From NCBI GenBank assembly GCA_013361065.1, contig JABWAK010000011.1:1-44404 (forward strand): DNA of 44,404 nt, written 5' to 3'. This document shows positions 16,559 through 24,472 of this stretch, piece by piece. The notes beneath the pieces are model-generated. The model did not search any database. It had not been told where the DNA came from and saw only the letters and a program-made list of their open reading frames with translations. This stretch comes from Bacteroidota bacterium. Lineage in GTDB: Bacteria > Bacteroidota > Ignavibacteria > UBA10030 > UBA8401. The position numbers and the translations under genes were made by a program. Within the stretch, counting starts at the first letter, position 1. The number at the start of each line of letters is the position of its first letter.

Positions 16559-17890
16559 TTACAGGAGATTGCTCGCCAGTTCGGCGAGTTTGGAGCGTTC
16601 CCCCTTCTCCAGATTGATGTGGGCGTAGATCTTCTGTCCCTGCATCTTCTCGATAAGGTAGCTCAGGCCGTTGGACTGGCTGTCCAGGTACGGATGGTCG
16701 ATCTGATAGATATCGCCGGTCAGGACGATCTTCGTCCCCTCGCCCGCGCGGGTGATGATGGTCTTCACCTCGTGCGGCGTCAGGTTCTGCGCCTCGTCCA
16801 CAATGAAGAAGATCTTCACCAGGCTCCGTCCGCGGATGTAGGAGAGCGCTTCGATGACGAGCTTCTCCTCCTGCAGCATCTGGTCGATGCGCTGGTACTG
16901 CTGGTCCGATTCCTGATACTGGTTCTTGATGACGTTCAGGTTATCGAACAGCGGCTGCATGTACGGATCGAGTTTGGATTCGATGTCGCCGGGAAGGAAT
17001 CCGATATCCTTGTTGGAGAGCGGGACGATGGGACGCGCCATGAAGATCTGGCGGTAGAGCTTCCTCCGTTCGAGCGCAGCGGCGAGCGCCAGCAATGTCT
17101 TGCCGGTGCCCGCTTTGCCGGAGATGGTAACGAGCTGGATGTCCGGATTGAGCAGTGCGTTGAGCGCGAAGATCTGCTCCGCATTGTGCGGCGCGATGCC
17201 GTAGGCGACCGTCTTCTCGATCTTGGAGATGCGCTGGCGCTCCGCATCGAACGTGCCGAGGGCGGACTGCTTGCCGTTGCGCATGATAACGAACTCGTTC
17301 GGACGGAAATGGTTCTCCGGTAGGTCCGCCGGATTCACTTCGTACGGATTCGCATGCAGCCGTGCGATCACCTTCTCCTCCACATTCTCCACCGTGCGGT
17401 GTCCGGTGTAGAGTTCCGTGAGGTCCTTCACCTGATCGTTCTTGTAATCCTGCGCCGGCAGACCGACCGCTTTCGCTTTCATCCGCAGATTCACATCCTT
17501 CGACACGAGGATCACCTCACGGTCGCTCTGTTCCTTCGCGAGCCGGTATGCGGTGTTGAGGATGTGATGATCCGGCTTGCTCTTGGTGAACGAACCGTCG
17601 ATGTCCTTATGGAAATCCTGTTCCAGCCGGACGGTGATCTTGCCCAGCCCTTTGCCGATGGTGATGCCGCCGTTGAAGATATGATCGCCGCTCATGGCAT
17701 CCACGTTCCTCGCGAACTCGCGGGCGTGGAAGTTGATCGATTCGTTCCCTTTCTTGAATGCATCCAGCTCCTCCAGGACGGTGACAGGAATGACCACATC
17801 ATGTTCTTTGAACTGATAGATGCAGGAACTGTCATGGAGTACCACATTGGTGTCGAGCACGAAGATCTTTTTCTTCTTTTTGGTCGCCAT
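16559..17890 (-). CDS. PhoH2-type PIN-domain/PhoH ATPase (RNase-helicase-like)
   Basis: 443 residues. After a poly-Lys start (KKKKK) comes a PIN ribonuclease domain (residues about 9-150): LDTNV with the first catalytic Asp (D13), the E in VLEELD, and the Asp in VSKDVNLRMKA. The PhoH ATPase follows: Walker A GKAGTGKT (258-265), 'VDEAQNLTPHEVKTI' Walker B (365-), and the TGDIYQID sensor. PhoH2 proteins unwind and cleave RNA in an ATP-dependent way, and in some bacteria are expressed with an upstream antitoxin-like gene. No such small gene is visible upstream here. The gene carries a 343-bp upstream region with an operator-like motif shared with the 22557 gene. Confidence 0.93.
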   Translation of the reverse strand: MATKKKKKIFVLDTNVVLHDSSCIYQFKEHDVVIPVTVLEELDAFKKGNESINFHAREFARNVDAMSGDHIFNGGITIGKGLGKITVRLEQDFHKDIDGSFTKSKPDHHILNTAYRLAKEQSDREVILVSKDVNLRMKAKAVGLPAQDYKNDQVKDLTELYTGHRTVENVEEKVIARLHANPYEVNPADLPENHFRPNEFVIMRNGKQSALGTFDAERQRISKIEKTVAYGIAPHNAEQIFALNALLNPDIQLVTISGKAGTGKTLLALAAALERRKLYRQIFMARPIVPLSNKDIGFLPGDIESKLDPYMQPLFDNLNVIKNQYQESDQQYQRIDQMLQEEKLVIEALSYIRGRSLVKIFFIVDEAQNLTPHEVKTIITRAGEGTKIVLTGDIYQIDHPYLDSQSNGLSYLIEKMQGQKIYAHINLEKGERSKLAELASNLL

Positions 17891-18233
17891 TATATTGGGG
17901 AATCCCGGTTGGTGGATGGAATCGGTGGATTAGGGTATGAACGACAATGCCGCATCGGAGGAGGCGGCATCGGTCGATCGGCACAAATTGAGATGGAACG
18001 ACAAACGAATGGGGAAATTCGCACAAAAACGGGGAAATACTCTGATTGTCTTTATTGGCAAGAAGAGTCTCTTGTTCAAGAATCACTTTAAGTCATTGTA
18101 ATAAATACAGTGGAAAGACGCAAGGGGATGGAATGTAAAATCTGAGTGAAATCGGCGGGATGTGATAAAGCGCAGAGGGACCGGACGGGAACAGCTGCAG
18201 GAGCCTTCCTGCAGCTGTTCCGCCGATCAGTGA
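17891..18233. other. 343-bp intergenic region upstream of phoH2
   Basis: No gene is supported here. It contains the hairpin after the prolyl oligopeptidase gene (18188-18221) and, on the minus strand, two words, TGATTCTTGAACAA and AGAGTATTTC, that also occur upstream of the gene at 22557. A segment with overlapping inverted repeats (AAGAGACTCTT) lies beside the first. A promoter for phoH2 must lie here, but I cannot fix its boxes with confidence. Confidence 0.6.
18188..18221 (-). terminator. Perfect 15-bp hairpin without U-tract, after the prolyl oligopeptidase gene
   Basis: GGAACAGCTGCAGGA and TCCTGCAGCTGTTCC form a perfect 15-bp stem with a GCCT loop, 12 bases past the stop codon of the oligopeptidase gene. 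No T-run follows on the minus strand (CGTCCGG), so it is either a factor-assisted terminator or an mRNA 3'-end stabiliser. Confidence 0.6.
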
Positions 18234-20357
18234 TCAGAGTTGTTCCAGGAGATACTTCGGCGTGATCCCCATGTTCCACCAGGTAAATGAGTACATGTCC
18301 GCCCATTCCTCGATCGATTTGGAGAGCGGCTTCCCGGTGCCGTGTCCGGCCGACGTTTCGATTCGGATCAGGACCGGATTGGGTCCTTTGTACTTCTCCT
18401 GCAGCGTGGAGATGTACTTGAAGGAGTGCGCCGGAACAACGCGGTCATCATGGTCCGCCGTGGTGACAAGCACCGCAGGATATTTAGTGGTGTCGCGGAT
18501 ATTGTGGACCGGGGAGTACCGGCGGAGGTATTCGAACTGGACCGAATCATCGCTGGAACCGTAATCGTTCACCCAGGCCCAGCCGATGGTGAACTTCTGG
18601 AACCGGAGCATATCCATCACCCCGACCGCGGGGTGCGCCACCTTGAAGAGGTCCGGCCGCTGATTGATCGTGGCGCCGATGAGCAGACCGCCGTTCGACC
18701 GTCCTTCGATCGCCAGCCGGGAAGGATCGGTGTACTTTTCCCGGATGAGATACTCCGCCGCAGCGATGAAATCATCGAACACGTTCTGTTTCTTTAGTTT
18801 CATCCCGGCCTGATGCCATGCCTCTCCATACTCGCTCCCGCCCCGGATGTTCGCAACAGCGAAGATGCCTCCCTGCTCCAGCCAGACGATACGGGAGGCG
18901 GTGAACGTCGGATTGATGCTGACATTGAATCCGCCGTAACCGTACAGCCATGCGGGATGGCTGCCGTCCAGTCTGATCCCTTTCCGGTGGACGATGAACA
19001 TCGGGATCTTCGTACCGTCCTTGCTCGGATAGAAGACCTGTGTCGTCACAAAGTTCTGCGGATTGAAATCGATCTGCGTCTTCCGGAACATGGTCGATTG
19101 TTTCGTCTTCAGGTCGTACCGGAAGATGACGGAAGGATAGGTGAACGAGGTGAGTGTATAGAAAGTGTACCGGTCGGTCCGCTCGCCGCCGAATCCGGCG
19201 ACCGTTCCGAGCGTCTCGAGCGGGATCTCATTCTCGAACCGGCCGTCCAACGCGTGCACATAGACGCGGTGGCTCACATCCTGCATGTAAACGGCGAAGA
19301 GTTTGTCGCCGACGATGGAGACGGAGGTGAGCGCCTGTTTCCGTTCGGGCAGGATATTCTTCCACTGACCGGGTGCCGGTTTCAGCGGATCGATGAGCAC
19401 AACGCGGCCGTTCGGCGAGCCGTGTGACGTGAAGACCAGCAGTTTGTCCCCCACATTGTCGATCACGTAGATATCGTCATCGAACGATTCCAGCAGCGGC
19501 ACCCAATCCCCTTTCGTCTTCAGGTCGCGGACGAAGAGTGCGTTGCCGTTGGCATTCCGCTGCCACTTGGTCATGGTCATGAACCGTTCATCCTCCGTGA
19601 GTCCGATCCCGAATCCCATATGCGGATTGACGGTGTCCTGCATCATCAGTTCGTCCTTCGCCTGCGGCGTACCAAGCACATGGTAGTACACCTTCTGGAA
19701 CTCATTGGACGCGGAGAGTTTGGAGCCGGTATCCTTCGGTGCATCATACCGGTTGTAGAAGAATCCGTTTCCGCGCCAGGTGATGCCGGTGAACTTCGCC
19801 CATTCGATCCTGTCACTGAGGAGCTTCTTCGTCTTCACATCCATCACATAGATCTCACGCCAGTCCGAACCGGCTTTGGAGATCTGGTATGCGGCATAGC
19901 GGCCGTCCTTGCTGAAGGTGATCCCGGCCAGCGAGGTGGTCCCGTCCGTGGACAGTTTGTTCGGATCGAGGAAGACCTCCGGCTTGGCATCCAGCGAACC
20001 GCGCATGATATAGAGGACGCTCTGGTTCTGCAGACCGTCGTTCAGATAGTGGAACCAGTTCTTCCCGGCGCGGAACGGGGCTGTATACCGCGGGTAATTC
20101 ATCAGCTGCGTCAGACGATTCCGCACCTTCTCGCGGAACGGGATCTTGTCCAGATATCCGAAGGTGACGGCATTCTGCTTCTGCACCCATTCAGCCGTCT
20201 TCTCCGAACGGTCATCCTCCAGCCAGCGGTACGGGTCCGGCACGGTCGTGCCGAAATAATTATCGGTCTGGGCAGAGCGCTCCGTAACCGGATACTTCAA
20301 TTGTGCCACGGCCGCTGCCGTGGTCAGCACAAGCAAAAGAAGCAGGGTTCTCATCAT
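18234..20357 (-). CDS. Exported prolyl oligopeptidase family serine protease (S9A)
   Basis: The start is M at 20357 (MMRTLLLLLVLTTAAAVAQ signal peptide) with AAAGGAC as Shine-Dalgarno; the track start at 20435 lies inside the upstream gene. About 707 residues. The N-terminal 'GTTVPDPYRWLEDDRS' is the S9A hallmark, and a seven-bladed beta-propeller follows. The C-terminal alpha/beta hydrolase holds the catalytic Ser in GRSNGG, Asp in DHDDRVVP and His in AGHGTGKP. It cleaves short peptides after proline. The signal peptide suggests periplasmic action. The start codon overlaps the stop of the M14 peptidase gene (ATGATGA), so the two are translationally coupled. It completes a ybaK-M14-S9 operon. 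Confidence 0.93.
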   Translation of the reverse strand: MMRTLLLLLVLTTAAAVAQLKYPVTERSAQTDNYFGTTVPDPYRWLEDDRSEKTAEWVQKQNAVTFGYLDKIPFREKVRNRLTQLMNYPRYTAPFRAGKNWFHYLNDGLQNQSVLYIMRGSLDAKPEVFLDPNKLSTDGTTSLAGITFSKDGRYAAYQISKAGSDWREIYVMDVKTKKLLSDRIEWAKFTGITWRGNGFFYNRYDAPKDTGSKLSASNEFQKVYYHVLGTPQAKDELMMQDTVNPHMGFGIGLTEDERFMTMTKWQRNANGNALFVRDLKTKGDWVPLLESFDDDIYVIDNVGDKLLVFTSHGSPNGRVVLIDPLKPAPGQWKNILPERKQALTSVSIVGDKLFAVYMQDVSHRVYVHALDGRFENEIPLETLGTVAGFGGERTDRYTFYTLTSFTYPSVIFRYDLKTKQSTMFRKTQIDFNPQNFVTTQVFYPSKDGTKIPMFIVHRKGIRLDGSHPAWLYGYGGFNVSINPTFTASRIVWLEQGGIFAVANIRGGSEYGEAWHQAGMKLKKQNVFDDFIAAAEYLIREKYTDPSRLAIEGRSNGGLLIGATINQRPDLFKVAHPAVGVMDMLRFQKFTIGWAWVNDYGSSDDSVQFEYLRRYSPVHNIRDTTKYPAVLVTTADHDDRVVPAHSFKYISTLQEKYKGPNPVLIRIETSAGHGTGKPLSKSIEEWADMYSFTWWNMGITPKYLLEQL

Positions 20358-21955
20358 CGTCCTTTCAGGTATAGTTTGATCTTGTGGATTGGATATTCTG
20401 TCCCGTTCCCAAGCCGGTCGTCCAGCACATTCCACGCTACTGCACCATCCTCGGATTCCGGCTCCAGTATCGTAAATGCGAGACGGGAAAGGGGCTGCTG
20501 CATCGGCACGAGCAGTGTACCGGCCGGGAGCATCATGGTATCGGTCACGAACCGTCCTTCCAGCGTCCGCATCCGGTGCTTCTGGAACTCCCGTTCCGCC
20601 TGCCTGTTCTGCGTGATGATGAAGCGGTCCGCGGCAACGGTCACTGGCGAACGGAGTGTGTCGATGCGGATCCCGTGCCGCTGCAGAAGCGCGGCGAGCT
20701 CGGTGAGGGAATCCGGGAGCGCATACTGCAGAGGAGCGGCGGCACGCTTCAGCGGGGCGGAGGCATAGTATTCCTTCGTGACGATCGTGCGCAGGCTGTC
20801 CTCGTTCATGCGGTACATCACTTCGCCGCTGTACGGATTCCGTTCCTCGATCACCGGTGCCAGGAGGATCTCCTGCGCCGGCTGTGACTCCACGATCGCC
20901 GCACGCACGCTGAGGGAATCACCCGGACGTACGGACATCGCATTCCGTTCGGCCGCAGCTACCGTGGACTTCACTGCCGAGGCGTTGGCACCGGCAACAT
21001 CCAGGATGCTCACCACGAGCGCTTTCATGGATGCGATACGCTGACGGAATGGAAGGTAGGAATAGGATTCGCAGAGGATCGCCAGTCTGTTCCGGAATCC
21101 GACATAGTTGCTGTTGAAGCGCGGTTCGTGCGCCCAGAAATAATACCCGGCCGGTCCTGCCGGTGTCCGTTCCAGATAATCACCGTACCGGTGGATGCGC
21201 CACTTCTTCGCCGCCATCGCTGCGGTCACCTTCGGGAAGAACTCGTTCCGGGTGTAGGCATCGAGTCCCTCATCCACCATCGGATTGAGCGCGAAACTGT
21301 ACGTGATGTGATAACCGTGGAAGGAACCGTTCGTAGTGTGCAGATCGAGCGTGATATGCGGGTCGTACTCATTCAGCATACGGACGAACGAGACCGTCTC
21401 CGGCGCTTCCAGTTTGATATGGTCGCGGTTCAGATCGAGTCCCTGGCCGTTCGCACGCTGTCCCATTCCTCCCATCGGTCCATGCTGCCACGGCCGGTTG
21501 TGCAGCGAGACCAGTTCATTCCCGTCAGCATTATAGATCGGAACGATCAGCAGCACCAGTCTCCGTTTCCAGGCGGCATGGTTCCCGCCGCGCAATTCGC
21601 GCAGCAGTTCGAGCATCGCTTCCTTCCCTTCCACCTCCCCGGCATGGATGTTCGCCTGGATGTAGACGACCACTTTCCCGGAGCGGCTGATCGTCTCCGG
21701 CCGCGCATCGGGCACATCGCCGTAGACGATCATCGGTAGCCGGCGTCCCTGGAACGAGTATCCGAGCCAGGTCAGCTTCATGGAGGCATCATCTATCTTC
21801 AGCGATCCGATGAAGTCCATCACATCCTGGTACCGCGAGGTCTCCTCGTAGTTCGTCCGTTCCGGACGGGTCTGTTGCGCGGCGAGCGGAACGGTCAGCA
21901 GCAGGAGAACGAATGTTCGCAGGGTCATGGCGGCGATGGTCAATGGTCGGTTCAT
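20354..21955 (-). CDS. Exported M14-family zinc carboxypeptidase
   Basis: 533 residues with a signal peptide (MTLRTFVLLLLTVPLAAQQ from the second Met; the first Met at 21955 overlaps the ybaK stop). The zinc site is H-A-G-E in NIHAGEVEGKEA and the later His in DLHTTNG, as in M14 carboxypeptidases; a general base Glu is expected near CESYSYL. The 'NADGNE' and 'LDLNRDHIKLEAPE' segments match the subgroup common in Bacteroidota. A C-terminal beta domain of about 180 residues follows. It releases C-terminal residues from peptides or muropeptides; the substrate is not known. The gene lies between a trans-editing protein and a prolyl peptidase, overlapping both by 4 bases or fewer. Confidence 0.88.
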   Translation of the reverse strand: MNRPLTIAAMTLRTFVLLLLTVPLAAQQTRPERTNYEETSRYQDVMDFIGSLKIDDASMKLTWLGYSFQGRRLPMIVYGDVPDARPETISRSGKVVVYIQANIHAGEVEGKEAMLELLRELRGGNHAAWKRRLVLLIVPIYNADGNELVSLHNRPWQHGPMGGMGQRANGQGLDLNRDHIKLEAPETVSFVRMLNEYDPHITLDLHTTNGSFHGYHITYSFALNPMVDEGLDAYTRNEFFPKVTAAMAAKKWRIHRYGDYLERTPAGPAGYYFWAHEPRFNSNYVGFRNRLAILCESYSYLPFRQRIASMKALVVSILDVAGANASAVKSTVAAAERNAMSVRPGDSLSVRAAIVESQPAQEILLAPVIEERNPYSGEVMYRMNEDSLRTIVTKEYYASAPLKRAAAPLQYALPDSLTELAALLQRHGIRIDTLRSPVTVAADRFIITQNRQAEREFQKHRMRTLEGRFVTDTMMLPAGTLLVPMQQPLSRLAFTILEPESEDGAVAWNVLDDRLGNGTEYPIHKIKLYLKGR

Positions 21956-22419
21956 GGAGCGGCGAAGCGGAACTGTTCCGCTGTCACGATGGAACGGTAA
22001 TCAGCCACGGAGAGGATCACGGAATCGGTCAGCGATCCTGCATTGAATGCGATCCGTTCGTTGGCAAGGATGGAGTCATCGATATAAAGGTCCAGCGGGA
22101 GGATCGGCCGTCCGAACGGCGGCACCGACCCGGGGACGAGTCCGGTCAGATCCAGCAGCTCTTCCTTCGTGGCGAATCGGATGCTTCTGGCGTTGAACCG
22201 CTGCTTGACCGCTTTCGAGTCGACCTTCAGCGCAGCGCTCAGGACGAACAATTTGAATCCTTCATCCACCTTCATCAGGATCGCTTTCCCTCCGGTCCGC
22301 ACCTCCTCCCCGCGTGCCCGTGCGGACTCCTCGGATGTGAAGGTCGGCACATGATGGACGGTGCGGTAGCGGACGCCCTTCCCGTCCAATAAGGCGCAGA
22401 TCGATTCGAAAACGGTCAT
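21952..22419 (-). CDS. YbaK/EbsC-family aminoacyl-tRNA deacylase
   Basis: 155 residues covering one YbaK/ProX-type domain: 'YRTVHHVPTFTSEESARARG', 'KAILMKVDEGFKLFVLSA', 'LKVDSKAVKQRF' with the conserved Lys, and 'GLVPGSVPPFG' forming the substrate loop. Family members hydrolyse mischarged tRNAs (Cys-, Ala- or Pro-type) in trans. Which tRNA is edited cannot be told. It heads the operon with the M14 and S9A peptidases (ATGA overlap), which is not a usual partnership. It is transcribed divergently from the P-loop gene across a 137-bp gap. Confidence 0.88.
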   Translation of the reverse strand: MTVFESICALLDGKGVRYRTVHHVPTFTSEESARARGEEVRTGGKAILMKVDEGFKLFVLSAALKVDSKAVKQRFNARSIRFATKEELLDLTGLVPGSVPPFGRPILPLDLYIDDSILANERIAFNAGSLTDSVILSVADYRSIVTAEQFRFAAP

Positions 22420-22556
22420 GATACCCCTGTGCCCCGGTGATTTTCAGGGTGATTATTTCTGCTTGATTCTTGAACAAAAAATAGAGTATTTCTGTAACTC
22501 TTACAAAGGATTTTTCAACGAACACGTCATACCGATCCAACACCATAGGAGAAACA

Positions 22557-23270
22557 ATGAGCAATCAGCACTTTCCCATTCTGATCATCACCGGCCGGCC
22601 GGCCGCCGGCAAATCCGAAGTGATCGATTTCCTCAAGAAATGCGATCCCATCATCCGGCTGGAGAAGTTCCATGTGGCGAACTTCGAGGAGCTGGATGAT
22701 TTCCTCTACGTCTGGGAGACCTTCGAACTCGATGACCTGATGAGCCAGATGGGCAAACCGCGCGTCTGGAGCGATGAGAAATACTGGTTCAAGGACCAGT
22801 ACATCTGGGACCTGTACATGAAGCGCCTGGCGCTGGATTACCAAAAGAAGGTGATGAAGGACCCGGCGTATCATGCGAAGATGACCACCCTGGTGGAGTT
22901 CGCCCGCGGCGGTGAGAATGCCATCTACAATGCCCTCACCTTCCTGTCCGACGAGATGCTCAAGAAGGCATCATTGCTGTACATCAAGGTGCCGTACGAG
23001 GAATCGGTACGGAAGAACCGGAAGCGCGCCCGTCCCGGTCAGGAGGATTCCATCCTGCATCACTCCCTGCCTGATGAGAAGATGGAGTTCTATTATAAGA
23101 CCAACGACTGGGAGGAGATCGAGAAGAAGGACCCGTCCTACATCGAGGTGCGGGGGATCAAGATCCCGTATGTGGTATTCGAGAACATGCCGGAGAAGAC
23201 GCACGACGTGAAGTTGATCGAGGAGGAACTGGAGCGTGCAACGAACAAGCTCTGGAACATCAAGAAATAG
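22557..23270 (+). CDS. P-loop NTPase, kinase-like, function unknown
   Basis: 237 residues. The P-loop GRPAAGKS (13-20) follows a short hydrophobic strand (PILIIT), as in nucleoside/nucleotide-kinase-like proteins. A possible arginine-rich lid, RKNRKRARPG, and 'SILHHSLPDEKMEFYYKTNDW' come near residue 170. There is no signal peptide or membrane segment. I do not recognise a named family; the acidic/aromatic pattern in the middle ('FEELDDFLYVWETFELDDL', in part) points to a substrate pocket different from adenylate or thymidylate kinases. It has a good Shine-Dalgarno (AGGAG, 7 bases before ATG), stands alone, and ends at a perfect palindromic terminator. A small-molecule kinase is the best guess. 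Confidence 0.7.
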   Translation: MSNQHFPILIITGRPAAGKSEVIDFLKKCDPIIRLEKFHVANFEELDDFLYVWETFELDDLMSQMGKPRVWSDEKYWFKDQYIWDLYMKRLALDYQKKVMKDPAYHAKMTTLVEFARGGENAIYNALTFLSDEMLKKASLLYIKVPYEESVRKNRKRARPGQEDSILHHSLPDEKMEFYYKTNDWEEIEKKDPSYIEVRGIKIPYVVFENMPEKTHDVKLIEEELERATNKLWNIKK

Positions 23271-23287
23271 CCGAAAACGGCACCTGT

Positions 23288-23327
23288 AAGCAGTCATGGC
23301 ATGACTTAAGTCATGCCATGACTGCTT
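23288..23327. terminator. Perfect 40-bp palindrome serving as a bidirectional terminator
   Basis: Left arm AAGCAGTCATGGCATGACTT (23288-23307) is followed directly by its reverse complement (23308-23327), an uninterrupted 20+20-base palindrome. TTTAAAC follows on the plus strand. The stop codon of the minus-strand membrane protein begins at the last base, so hairpin and coding end touch. Confidence 0.8.
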
Positions 23328-24415
23328 TAAACTAGTTCCTTCGCTGCGGCCAGTTCACGGGTCCGCTTCTTCTCAGCACGGGAGAGGAAAAGGACGGCGA
23401 TCAGGATGAACCCGAGCGACAACCAGTCTTGCATCTTCGGGAATTTGCCGCCGAACAGGAAGAAGGAGACGATCGTCGCTGCCGTACCGGCCACAAGTGA
23501 CGTGAGGCGGTTCACCAGACCGGCGAACGTTGCGGTCCGTCCCTTGAACATGAAGATGAACACCGAGAAGAAGGCGACCATCCCGAAGGCCGTCCCCGCC
23601 AGGATCCCCCATCCCCATTCCGGATGCGGTGCGGCGATCGACCGGTGGAACATGAGCAGTTCACTGCTTGCCGATCCGTACCAGTCCGCCGCATGATAGA
23701 GGACATATCCCGCCGCAAGCATAGCAATGGTAGCAGTGATCTGTTCGATCGCGAAGAATCCGTTATTGTCCAGCGCCACCCCCTTCGCCCGCGTATTCTT
23801 GTAGTAGTTCATGATGTAAATGCGGATGGTGTAGACGGTGATGTAGCTGGTGAGGATCGAGACCGCTGCGATCGAGTTGACGAAATCGAAATCCCCCGGC
23901 GCCACCCAGATAAGGTTGATGGCCGCCGCCATCAGGGCGAAGACCACGGCGATGTTCTCTTCGGCGTAGACGCTCTTCTTCAGGATGCCCTGACGGATCT
24001 GCAGTTCATCCACCAGACGGCTGATGATGATGATGCTCGCCCGCATGATGACCATGGCGACCATCACGGAGATCGGCAGCAGGTACATCATGGTGGTCGT
24101 CGGGATCACAACCGCGGTGCAGATACCGGAAGGGATGATATAGAGGAATTCCTGCGGGAACCGCAGACCGAGAACGGAGATGATCCTGTTCGACTTCAGA
24201 TGGTACCACCGCAGTCCCAGCGCCACGGATAACGCGATGGCATTGCCGCCCAAGGTGCTGTACACAAGATACTCCACCTGGTTCATCCCGGGGAACCCTG
24301 CTTCCGCACTCCCGGTGAAGTACTTCACCGTCACGCCGGTGATCACGTAGAAGAAGAAATATCCGACGGAAAGCTGGATCAGCCTCCCGGTGCTGCCTTC
24401 AGATGTGTTCCACAT
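23327..24415 (-). CDS. Ten-helix integral membrane protein, DMT-like, unknown
   Basis: 362 residues, nearly all hydrophobic, with about ten membrane helices (for example LIQLSVGYFFFYVITGVTV, and the paired 'ILAGTAFGMVAFFSVFIFMF' and 'TSLVAGTAATIVSFFLFGG' near the end). The late 'FKGRTATFAGLVNRLTSLVAGT' stretch and two-halves layout recall drug/metabolite (EamA-type) transporters, but the match is loose. It follows the OPA-type transporter after a 57-base gap on the same strand, so the two could form a transport unit. The charged C-terminus (RAEKKRTRELAAAK) would face the cytoplasm. The stop codon overlaps the palindromic terminator. Confidence 0.6.
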   Translation of the reverse strand: MWNTSEGSTGRLIQLSVGYFFFYVITGVTVKYFTGSAEAGFPGMNQVEYLVYSTLGGNAIALSVALGLRWYHLKSNRIISVLGLRFPQEFLYIIPSGICTAVVIPTTTMMYLLPISVMVAMVIMRASIIIISRLVDELQIRQGILKKSVYAEENIAVVFALMAAAINLIWVAPGDFDFVNSIAAVSILTSYITVYTIRIYIMNYYKNTRAKGVALDNNGFFAIEQITATIAMLAAGYVLYHAADWYGSASSELLMFHRSIAAPHPEWGWGILAGTAFGMVAFFSVFIFMFKGRTATFAGLVNRLTSLVAGTAATIVSFFLFGGKFPKMQDWLSLGFILIAVLFLSRAEKKRTRELAAAKELV

Positions 24416-24472
24416 ATACTGCCTTTGTTTCTGTCCCCGTCCCGGACCACCGGCACGGTCAAGATACCGCGG

